This document shows, piece after piece, positions 56,090 to 64,000 of a stretch of 64,000 nt of DNA (position 1 is its first letter; the number at the start of each line of letters is the position of its first letter). The notes beneath the pieces were generated by a model. It did not search any database. It worked only from the letters and a program-made list of their open reading frames with translations, and had not been told where the DNA came from. The stretch spans positions 124,001 to 188,000 of the forward strand of contig NZ_CP113925.1 of NCBI RefSeq assembly GCF_029392015.1. Reading direction: 5' to 3'. A program made the position numbers and the translations under genes. The stretch is from Bifidobacterium sp. ESL0728. Lineage in GTDB: Bacteria > Actinomycetota > Actinomycetes > Actinomycetales > Bifidobacteriaceae.

Positions 56090-56099
56090 TTTGACGTTT
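56090..56099 (+). promoter_or_regulatory. TTTGACGTTT motif upstream of the giant adhesin gene
   Basis: The exact 10-mer found upstream of HTH genes 1 and 3, here in an AT-rich zone 380 bases before the start. This points to shared control of the giant adhesin by the HTH family. Confidence 0.5.
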
Positions 56100-56341
56100 T
56101 AAAATTAGATTTTAAAAATGACGGAATATCAACGATTTAGGCGTTTGAAGCCGCGTCAAACGGTGTTATGTCTGGATTTTATTGTCCCTTGCGATGGATT
56201 AAATAATAATAAAGTATGCGTATTGTCATACCTTTCTTTGGATTGATGTGACAAGCAGCAGTCGTGCCGAGCCGATGCAGTAGCGGTCCGACAGCGGTGC
56301 CGAAGCCGCAGAGTAGTTGTGCGGTGCGCAGTTTCGGCGTC

Positions 56342-56450
56342 GTAGCAGTTGAGCAGTTAGCAGTACGAGCAGTTGAGCAGTGAAGCAGTAAGCGGAGCGT
56401 GCGGTTGGCCCCGTGGCAGTTTGTAGTTGCAGTTGAGAAGTTGCGGTTAG
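56342..56450. repeat. GAGCAGT word cluster before the giant adhesin gene
   Basis: GAGCAGT at 56351, 56367 and 56375, with related GCAGTT/GTAGCAG/GAGAAG words on both sides. It lies in the likely 5' leader, upstream of the GGGAGG site, and could affect spacing or expression. Confidence 0.55.
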
Positions 56451-56476
56451 AAGTGAAAAAGATTGGGAGGCAGCCC

Positions 56477-59400
56477 ATGTCTGACGTCGAAGGTGTGTCG
56501 CGCGACAAGCAGGTGCATGGTGACGACGGCAAGGTTGTCCCCGGTCAGGGTAGAGGTGCGGCCATGTCTGGAGAGAAGAAGTCGTTGAGCGGGGACGACT
56601 ATGCGTTCAAAAAGGCTGAAACGAAACATTCCGGCAAGGCCAAGCGCCACATCCTTGATTATTGGTGCCATTTGGACAGCAAAGACGGCGACGATGTGGA
56701 GTCGATCAAGCTGAGGAACCGCGTGCGCGGCGCGAAGGCCGCCGAGGGCGACGTGCAGAAGAAGGGTCTCGGAGACCGTCTTTACGCCATGATTTTGGGA
56801 CCTCCGGCAGTTGCCGAAGAAATCACCAACGCTAACGAAAAAATGACCACGACACCAGATATGCACACTGGCCGTATCGGCAACGATGCCGAAGGGACTT
56901 TCACGAAAGCGGCTGCAACGGAGCAGCGAAGCAACACGAAGATTCCGAAAACGGGATCCGGTATGAAACCGAAACCTCAATCTGTAATACAAGATATATC
57001 GAACAATTCTTTGAATGAAGTCGTCTCGGATTTAAACAGCAGTGAAAGTGACAGGGGCATGAACGCCACGGATATGAACAGCATCGATAAGGGCTCCACG
57101 CACGCTTCAGGTGCATCGGGCACCAAGCCGAGTATGGCGCGTCTGGGGAAGGCGGTGTCCGGCTGGTTCGCGCGCGTCGGCGCCACCGTGATGGGCTGGT
57201 TCGGCCGAGGCTCGAAGTCCGATTCGCACTCGAAGTATGCCCGCAGACTGGGCCTCTTCGGCAACCTGGTGTGCATTGTGGCCGCCGCGTCCATGGCGTT
57301 GCCGGGCATGGCTTCGGCCACCGAGGTGGAGCAGAACGGCGGGCCCGACGCGGTGCAGGCGCAGGCCGACGCGATGCGTAAGCAGCAGAAGCAGCAGCAG
57401 GAGCAGCAGGCTCAGCAGGCGAATAACCAGATTTCCGGGCTCACCAAGGTCATGGTCGACAAGAACGGCAAGGTCACGCAGGTGCCGATGAACGCCAGCG
57501 AGCAGCAGCAGGCGGCCAAGGCCGTCAATGCGCAATCCGGCAAGTCTGCCAAGGCTACTAAATCCACGAAGTCAGCCAAGGTAGCGAAGGCCGGTCAGAA
57601 GCCTTCGGCGCAGTCGGGCAACGGCCCGGCGTTGAAGACGATGCTTGGCTACACCAACAAGGTGCAGGGCGGCAAAGGCCAGACCGCGTACTTCAGCTAC
57701 GACTTCATCATGACCGTGCCCAAGGGCCAGGTCACCACCCAGATGCTCAGCGATCGGAGCCTGACCAAAGACGGCGAGACTCCCGCTCCCAGCAATCCGT
57801 TGGCGAGCAAGCCCACGGTCTCCACGAAACTACGATTCATTGTGCAGACCCACGTTGCGGCCACCCCATGGTGGTCTTTGCCGTATGTGAGCATGATTCC
57901 CGATGGCGCCGGCTCGGAGCAGAAGGGCGCCATGAACTACGCCAACTGCAAGAACGGCTGGACCATCCAGAAGACCATCGATGACAAGGAAGATTCCTCG
58001 CTCACCGATCTGTATGTGAGCCTGAAATACACGATTGCGGCTGCGGATGACAATACGGTTGCCTTGACCGATGTCACGCCGAAAACGACCGAGGGCGGCA
58101 CCTCGGTGTCGAACAAGATTTTGGCCTACATGGGGGCAGGCGACGCGATTACCGCGCCTTCCGACAACAACCTCTTCCCTGATACGCAAGAACTGCGCGA
58201 CGATGCTACGGTTCCCACCGATGCTCCCGCTGCTGGTCTTGACGGCGATGCGCTGCTGAGCGGTCACCCCGATGTGGTCGCCAACATGGCTTCTGGCCCG
58301 GTGAGCGTGTATTTCAACGGCCAAAATGGACCGAGTGCGACGCATAATGAGAAAGGCATTAATGCAGCAACATCAGGCTATATCGCATATGGGGCATGGG
58401 GAAGAGTCGCCGCTTATAATTCTCCTTCCATAAAAGATGCAAAAGAAAATTTTGGATTCGGATTGGGCCTGACTGGAGGAATGCCTGGGTTGCAAGGCGG
58501 CAAAGGCGAGTACGCTATTGGCGGTAATGACAGAAGGTGGGACTCTTGGGGTGTATATCGGTATTACGATGAGGGCGATTTTGATTTAGCTGCTTCGGCT
58601 TGGACCACTAACCCCGCGAAGCCAGGCATTGCACCACCTGCTTCTTTTAACTTTGTTTGGAACGCAGGTGATTCTGTAGCCGTAAAATCGGTATATTATC
58701 AATGGATGGGACTAAAAGACGGAAAATGGGTTCCCGTTACGTCTTTAACGAAGAAGCCCAGTCAAATCGAGTTTAATCATGATTTCACCATGGTGCCATT
58801 CTATAATCATATCGGTCATTTTGCTGCAGCTGATCATAGTGCCCGTTATTGGGGATGCTGGTCCAGATTAAGTTGTGATTATACGGCAGGCCATTTTACG
58901 CGGACCGCTACAGGAGACTATGATTTATCTTCTCCTGGCCCCGCTCAGAACTCTGATGGCTCCATCGACTTTGGTAAAGCAACTGCTGACCAAGGGCTTG
59001 ACGGCTACTTCAAACTGGTAACATGGCCTGGTACCGGTCGTAGCTCTGATCCGGTCAATTCGTCGGTACAAATCACTGACGGTATGAGCCAGTCCCAGAT
59101 GCAGGATCTTATCAATAAAGGTTGGGTTGCCGGCACCGCCTTCTATGATCAGGATCGCACGCTCGATAAGCCGACCATCACTTCCCCGGTGGACAGTACC
59201 GCTGAAGTCAAGACGAATGTCGTGTATAACACCACCGTTACCGGGCCGAGCAATCAGGCCGGCAATTGGGAGCTGTGGGCTGAGGACCCGAAGCATCCAT
59301 GGGGTGCCAAGGGCAGCGCCACCGATCCCGAGAAGATGATTGCGGCTTGCGACGACGAAAACAAGGAATCCGATGGCGAGATGCCGGTTGATGCGGATGG

Positions 59401-62400
59401 CAATCCGAAGACGGAAGATGTCAAGGGCAGAGCTGGGTGCAAGGTCTACCGTTCGTCGACCACGACGACGACTGGTTCCGATGACGCGTATACGTTCCTG
59501 GACAAGGGCGCGAACTCGCAGTTCACAACCCGTCGCGACGGCACGCGTCGCTACATCGTGCGTGTGAATCACAACGGCAAGCAGTGGCTCTACACCGACC
59601 CGATTACGGTGCATGTCACCGACGCCATACCTTCGATTGATTCTCCGAAGCACGGGGAAGGCAAGACCGGCACTTACAACACTTACAGCACGCCATTGAG
59701 CGGCAAGGGTGTGCCTGGATCCACCGTCACCATCCTGCGTACCACCGAGCGTCGCATCACCGATGCCGATGGCGACAAGACCGATGATTCCGATGCGGCT
59801 TTCACGGCCGCCAATCGTGACCCGAACAGCAGTGATCTCAACGCCACATGGAACGTCGATGGCGTGGATGCCGAAGGCGAGGACGAAGGCAACAAGGGCC
59901 CGGCCGAAGAAGCCGGAGGCCAGATGCTGCCTGAACCCGCTTCACCGTTGGTCAAGTCCAAAGCGGCATTCGCCGCACCGGCAAGTGCCGTTTCCGGGGA
60001 GAACTCTGCCCAAAATCAGGGTGCCGCTGCCAAAACGGTGAGTGTCACCATGGGCAAGGATCTGAAGGCCAAGGATGAGTCCGGCGTTTTCAATGATGCT
60101 GCAACCCTCTCCGCCGCGCCCAAGGCTGGCTTTTTCTCCACTGTGAAGAAGAAAGTGCTTTCCCTCTTCGGTGCCAAGTCGGCGCAGACCCGTGGCGCCC
60201 CCACCTTCCACACCGAAGTGCTCGGCACCGCCACCGTCGAGGGCGATCCCACCGCTCCTGACACGACAGGCACATGGACATTTACCGACAAGCAGGGCAA
60301 GACCCGCTATGAGGACGGCCAGCGCTGGTATTGGGTGCGCACCACTTACAAGAACGGCGACGTGGACACCGAACAACACCACGCCAACTCCCGTTCCAAC
60401 TATTCTTTGATGAGTTCTATCGTCCCAAAGTATTACATTCCTTCCATCGACACTGCCGATGGCACCAAGTTCGACTGGGGTAACGGCACCACCGGTCCGA
60501 AGCGCACCACCATCACCGGCCATGGCGTGCCTGGACAGTGGGTCGATCTCTATGAGACCGGCGACGAAAGCCATAAGCTCGCTGCAAAGGGTGAGACGGA
60601 TCCGACCAAGTACACCGATCCCAACGCTCTTACCCCTAACCGGATGCATCCTGAGGATGTCGTCGCCACCACCGAACCAAACGCCGGTGATGATGTGCCC
60701 TCCACGTATGCCACACGCGTCGGTCGTACACAGGTCGGTAACGACGGCACTTGGACAATCAACGATGACGCCCAGGATGAGAGCGATACCGCCGACGGCC
60801 ACTCGGCCGGCAACACCCGTGCCGAGGACGGCACCCGTTGGTACTTCGCACGTCAGGAGGTTATCGCTGATCCGGAGAACCCTGACACGACGACGGTGAA
60901 GACGCCTTACTCCAAGGCCATGCATACGGAAATGAACAATTTCACGCCGACCCTGACCGATGTGCTCACCGGCAAGGACCAGTCCAACAACGATGTGTAT
61001 ACACACTTCGATAACGGCATGCACGTCAAGGGTTGGAAGCAGACCATCAAGGGCCTCGGCGTGCCTGGCAGCACTGTGACGCTCTACGCGGCCGATCCCA
61101 GTCAGGCCAATGGTTTCGACGCTGGGTTGTCTGGCGACGACTCGAAGGTCCACCTCATCGAGGTGGGCAAAGGCCAGGTACAGGACGACAGCACATGGGT
61201 GGCCGTGGACTCCGGCAAGCACGCCAACACCCGTATCAAGGATGCCAACCGTGTCTACTATGCCAAGCAGACTCTGCCCGACAAAACCATCTCGCACTAT
61301 TCTCCCGGCATGGCCGTGGTGATTGACGAGACGGTGGCTACCATTACCACTCCAGCCAGCGGCGACTCGGTGACCAATTGGCAGCGTAATCTCGCCGGCC
61401 GTGGTGTGCCCGGAGGCCACATCGACCTCTATTCCGTCAATCCGAAGGCTCCTTGCAAGGCCGACGCCGACCATGAGGCCACTGAAGTGGGCGAGAACTG
61501 CCTCATCCTCGTCGGCTCCGGCGACGTGGACGACAATGGCGACTGGCAGGCGATGGACAACGGCAGCCACAACACCACCGACAAGAACGGCAACCGTTGG
61601 TATTTCGCCCAGCAGACCTTGCCTGATACCGACGACATCGCCGATGGTACCAAGACCGCTTACAGCGCCAAGGGCTATTACCTGAACGTCAAGGACGTCA
61701 AACCCACCATCAACGCCCCTGCGGACGGTGCACACGACGCCGGCTGGAAGAAGGCTCTCTCCGGCAAGGCCACGCCCGGCATGACGCTCTACCTCTATCA
61801 GGAGGACCCGAGTGGTGTCATCAACACCACGGACCCCGAGGCCGAAGGCGTCAAGAAGATTCTGCTCGACACGGTCACCGTCTCCGACGGCACCGATGGC
61901 AGAGCTGCCGGCGCATGGAACGCCACCGATGACGGCACTAAGTCCAAGACCCCGAACAAGGGCGACGGCAAGTACCTGCGTTACTACTACGTCGATCAGA
62001 AGATGCCCGATGGCTCCATCTCCGCACCTTCGAATGTCGTCTCGCTCAAGGTCGACAACATGGAGCCCAAGATCACCACGCCGACAGGCAAGACCACGCC
62101 GAGCTGGGAATACACCATCGAAGGCACCGGTGTTGCCGGATCCGACGTCACCATCTGGGCCGCCGATCCGAGCGGCAAGGTGATTGACGGTGCCGAAGCC
62201 ACCGATTCGAAGGTGCACCTGCGCGACATCGGCCATGCCACCGTGGGCAGCGACTCCAGCAAGCCCGACTTCGGCAAGTGGACCTTCACCGATGACGGTT
62301 CGCACAACAACACGGTGCTCACCAACGGCCGCCGTGCCTACTACGTGAGCCAGAAGCGTCCCGACGACAGCATCTCCGGTTATTCGGAGAACATCACCGT

Positions 62401-64000
62401 CACCGTGGCCGGCTACATTCCCACCATCGACACCCCCACCAAGGGCAGCACCGTCAACGGCTGGAAGCAGACCGTAGGCGGCACCGGCATCGCGGGCGCG
62501 ACAATCACGCTCTACACCGCGCGTGCCGACCAGGGCTGCAAGGCCGATCCGAACGCTTCCGCCACTGATGAGGACGTGTGCCTGCGCAAGATCGGCACCG
62601 GCGTCGTCGGTTCCGATTCGACCAATGCCGCCACCTACCATCGGTGGAGCATCGATGACCCCGGCACGTTCAGGGACGAGGACGACCATGACCAGATCAA
62701 CACCGACGAGAACGGCCGGCGTATCTACTATGTCAGGCAGACCCTGCCCAAGGCCACTGAAGCGAACGCCGAGAGCCAGACCACGGCCTATTCCGGCAGC
62801 CATTACATCTACATCAACGGCGCGGTGCCTACGATCGACACCCCTACCGAGAACCAGGCCGTCAACCAGTGGGCGCAGACCATCACCGGCCATGGCGTGC
62901 CCGGTGCCAAGATTCAGCTTTACGGCGCCGACCCGAAGTACAAGTTCGTCAAAGACAACCAGAAGGGCACCGACCTTCAGGCCACCGACCCGGATGTGGA
63001 GCCCCACCTCATCACCATCGGCGACCCGGTGACCGTCAGCGACGGCACCGGCGAGGGCGCATTGCCTTCCGGCCAGTGGCAGAGCGTCTCCACCGACAAG
63101 GGCTGCCCCAACGAGGCGGAAAACAACGGCTGCGAGGTCGACAAGAAGACCATGAAGCGTGTGCTCTACGTCAAGGAGACCTTGCCTGACAACCGTGTGA
63201 CCGCGTACTCGCCTGGCCGCATGACCCGCGTCTCCGACATGGATCCCGCCATCACCGCGCCTACCAACAACTGGATCACCGCTCCGTGGACCTACACGGT
63301 CAAGGGCACCGGTGTGGCCGGCGCGAAGGTCTTCGTCTATGAGACCCCTGACGACGCCAACCATGATCCGTACAACCCGAACTCCTTCGCCAGCGCGAAG
63401 AAGACCAAGGCCAACGGCGACTTCGACGATGATGCCATCGATCAGGAGGCCAAAGACAAGCTCGACGCCAAGAATATTGGCTCGGTTACGGTACAGAACG
63501 ATGGTACATGGTCGTTCGATGACACCGCCATGGAGAAAGGCCGCACCCGCCTGGATGAGGGCTCGCGTTGGTACTTCGCCCGCCAGACCCTCCCCAACGG
63601 CGTACATTCCAACTACTCCGGCGCCAAATTCATGGGCTTCAACTACTGGAAGCCGAGTATCAACAGCGTGGATGACGACTACTACAACCGTCCGTGGGAG
63701 CGCACTCTCTCCGGCTATGGTGTGCCAGGCTCCAAGATGACGCTGTATGTCGAACTGCCCACCAACAAGGCTGACGGTACCGGCCGAGTCTTCGACGCCA
63801 GCAGCGACGACAAGATTGCCGACTCCATCGCCCACGCCCATAAGATCGGTACAGTCACCGTCTCTGACGGCACTGATGGCAAGAGAGCCGGCACGTGGAG
63901 CATGGTTGATCCAGGCGACCACGACGGCACCTATAAGCTCAACGACGTGAACGGACGGCGTACCTACTTCGTGCGTCAGCAGTACCCGGATACCAACCAG
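56477..64000 (+). CDS. Giant surface adhesin, 3' end outside window
   Basis: At least 2,508 residues, open to the window end. ATG 56477 has GGGAGG six bases upstream. Residues 1-255 are hydrophilic and Lys/Ser/Thr-rich, and only then comes a signal-like segment (RRLGLFGNLVCIVAAASMALPGMASA), so the pre-signal region is very long. Residues about 300-330 are Gln-rich. Residues about 385-890 are one copy of the large module seen three times in the 19194 protein (MLGYTNK, YYQWMGLKDGKWVPVTSL, DQGLDGYFKLVTWP). From about residue 895, at least ten Ig-like repeats of 120-140 residues run to the end, each with GVPGSTVTLY-like sequence (for example near 59700, 60510, 61050, 61395, 62115, 62883, 63300 and 63705) and an RxYFVRQxxP-like end. 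The anchor is not seen. A role in adhesion is inferred. Confidence 0.85.
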   Translation, partial: MSDVEGVSRDKQVHGDDGKVVPGQGRGAAMSGEKKSLSGDDYAFKKAETKHSGKAKRHILDYWCHLDSKDGDDVESIKLRNRVRGAKAAEGDVQKKGLGDRLYAMILGPPAVAEEITNANEKMTTTPDMHTGRIGNDAEGTFTKAAATEQRSNTKIPKTGSGMKPKPQSVIQDISNNSLNEVVSDLNSSESDRGMNATDMNSIDKGSTHASGASGTKPSMARLGKAVSGWFARVGATVMGWFGRGSKSDSHSKYARRLGLFGNLVCIVAAASMALPGMASATEVEQNGGPDAVQAQADAMRKQQKQQQEQQAQQANNQISGLTKVMVDKNGKVTQVPMNASEQQQAAKAVNAQSGKSAKATKSTKSAKVAKAGQKPSAQSGNGPALKTMLGYTNKVQGGKGQTAYFSYDFIMTVPKGQVTTQMLSDRSLTKDGETPAPSNPLASKPTVSTKLRFIVQTHVAATPWWSLPYVSMIPDGAGSEQKGAMNYANCKNGWTIQKTIDDKEDSSLTDLYVSLKYTIAAADDNTVALTDVTPKTTEGGTSVSNKILAYMGAGDAITAPSDNNLFPDTQELRDDATVPTDAPAAGLDGDALLSGHPDVVANMASGPVSVYFNGQNGPSATHNEKGINAATSGYIAYGAWGRVAAYNSPSIKDAKENFGFGLGLTGGMPGLQGGKGEYAIGGNDRRWDSWGVYRYYDEGDFDLAASAWTTNPAKPGIAPPASFNFVWNAGDSVAVKSVYYQWMGLKDGKWVPVTSLTKKPSQIEFNHDFTMVPFYNHIGHFAAADHSARYWGCWSRLSCDYTAGHFTRTATGDYDLSSPGPAQNSDGSIDFGKATADQGLDGYFKLVTWPGTGRSSDPVNSSVQITDGMSQSQMQDLINKGWVAGTAFYDQDRTLDKPTITSPVDSTAEVKTNVVYNTTVTGPSNQAGNWELWAEDPKHPWGAKGSATDPEKMIAACDDENKESDGEMPVDADGNPKTEDVKGRAGCKVYRSSTTTTTGSDDAYTFLDKGANSQFTTRRDGTRRYIVRVNHNGKQWLYTDPITVHVTDAIPSIDSPKHGEGKTGTYNTYSTPLSGKGVPGSTVTILRTTERRITDADGDKTDDSDAAFTAANRDPNSSDLNATWNVDGVDAEGEDEGNKGPAEEAGGQMLPEPASPLVKSKAAFAAPASAVSGENSAQNQGAAAKTVSVTMGKDLKAKDESGVFNDAATLSAAPKAGFFSTVKKKVLSLFGAKSAQTRGAPTFHTEVLGTATVEGDPTAPDTTGTWTFTDKQGKTRYEDGQRWYWVRTTYKNGDVDTEQHHANSRSNYSLMSSIVPKYYIPSIDTADGTKFDWGNGTTGPKRTTITGHGVPGQWVDLYETGDESHKLAAKGETDPTKYTDPNALTPNRMHPEDVVATTEPNAGDDVPSTYATRVGRTQVGNDGTWTINDDAQDESDTADGHSAGNTRAEDGTRWYFARQEVIADPENPDTTTVKTPYSKAMHTEMNNFTPTLTDVLTGKDQSNNDVYTHFDNGMHVKGWKQTIKGLGVPGSTVTLYAADPSQANGFDAGLSGDDSKVHLIEVGKGQVQDDSTWVAVDSGKHANTRIKDANRVYYAKQTLPDKTISHYSPGMAVVIDETVATITTPASGDSVTNWQRNLAGRGVPGGHIDLYSVNPKAPCKADADHEATEVGENCLILVGSGDVDDNGDWQAMDNGSHNTTDKNGNRWYFAQQTLPDTDDIADGTKTAYSAKGYYLNVKDVKPTINAPADGAHDAGWKKALSGKATPGMTLYLYQEDPSGVINTTDPEAEGVKKILLDTVTVSDGTDGRAAGAWNATDDGTKSKTPNKGDGKYLRYYYVDQKMPDGSISAPSNVVSLKVDNMEPKITTPTGKTTPSWEYTIEGTGVAGSDVTIWAADPSGKVIDGAEATDSKVHLRDIGHATVGSDSSKPDFGKWTFTDDGSHNNTVLTNGRRAYYVSQKRPDDSISGYSENITVTVAGYIPTIDTPTKGSTVNGWKQTVGGTGIAGATITLYTARADQGCKADPNASATDEDVCLRKIGTGVVGSDSTNAATYHRWSIDDPGTFRDEDDHDQINTDENGRRIYYVRQTLPKATEANAESQTTAYSGSHYIYINGAVPTIDTPTENQAVNQWAQTITGHGVPGAKIQLYGADPKYKFVKDNQKGTDLQATDPDVEPHLITIGDPVTVSDGTGEGALPSGQWQSVSTDKGCPNEAENNGCEVDKKTMKRVLYVKETLPDNRVTAYSPGRMTRVSDMDPAITAPTNNWITAPWTYTVKGTGVAGAKVFVYETPDDANHDPYNPNSFASAKKTKANGDFDDDAIDQEAKDKLDAKNIGSVTVQNDGTWSFDDTAMEKGRTRLDEGSRWYFARQTLPNGVHSNYSGAKFMGFNYWKPSINSVDDDYYNRPWERTLSGYGVPGSKMTLYVELPTNKADGTGRVFDASSDDKIADSIAHAHKIGTVTVSDGTDGKRAGTWSMVDPGDHDGTYKLNDVNGRRTYFVRQQYPDTNQ

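Noticed and set aside
59942-63922. A 1,326-codon open frame on the minus strand
   Set aside because: It is the mirror of the repetitive GC-rich giant adhesin gene. The adhesin reading gives coherent Ig-like repeats, while the minus frame gives a Val/Gly/Arg/His-rich sequence with no domain.

Overview
The window looks like a chromosomal segment of an actinobacterium, most likely a Bifidobacterium or close relative. The coding DNA is GC-rich, the intergenic gaps are AT-richer, and the gene content fits: a GH3 beta-glucosidase, an MsmK/UgpC-type sugar ABC ATPase, a DUF4032 protein, Dcd, a fused trehalose-6-phosphate synthase/phosphatase, sortase-dependent pili and FIVAR/LPXTG surface proteins. 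The genus is an inference from content; no rRNA or tRNA gene was found to anchor it.

Layout. 1-3.1 kb: end of a GH3 beta-glucosidase, overlapping a GtrA-like membrane protein. 3.7-11.2 kb: two FIVAR-type cell-wall-anchored proteins around a two-gene AAA ATPase/TOPRIM-like cassette (probable defence) and a GHKL histidine kinase/LytTR regulator pair. 11.4-14.6 kb: a tight four-gene unit with a small secreted-helical-type protein, a coiled-coil protein, an LXG-like protein with a calpain-type cysteine protease domain, and a membrane-anchored three-repeat protein. This looks like a type VII secretion toxin/immunity locus and is the best candidate for an undescribed system. 14.7-16.4 kb: a dicarboxylate/cystine-type symporter.

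17-37 kb: a surface-structure island. Three paralogous small helix-turn-helix proteins lie at its borders. Between them are a 1,825-residue LPITG adhesin, an LPLTG pilin, a class C sortase, a leucine-rich-repeat membrane-anchored protein, and an ABC ATPase with a very large FtsX-type permease. A motif containing TTTGACGTTT lies upstream of HTH genes 1 and 3, a diverged form lies upstream of HTH gene 2, and the exact 10-mer recurs upstream of a second giant adhesin at 56.5 kb. Degenerate arrays of about 22 bp lie just downstream of HTH genes 1 and 3.

37-56 kb: mostly housekeeping genes (UgpC-type ATPase, DUF4032, RlmB, Dcd, a membrane protein, an esterase, a Na+/H+ antiporter, TadA, a TauE/SafE exporter, OtsA-OtsB fusion, threonine ammonia-lyase). 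Several gaps here carry striking palindromic repeat clusters; two have the same 62-bp period but different sequences. 56.5-64 kb: a giant surface protein with at least ten Ig-like repeats, cut by the window end. It shares a module with the 19-kb adhesin.

All assignments come from reading sequence and translated motifs; no database search was done.
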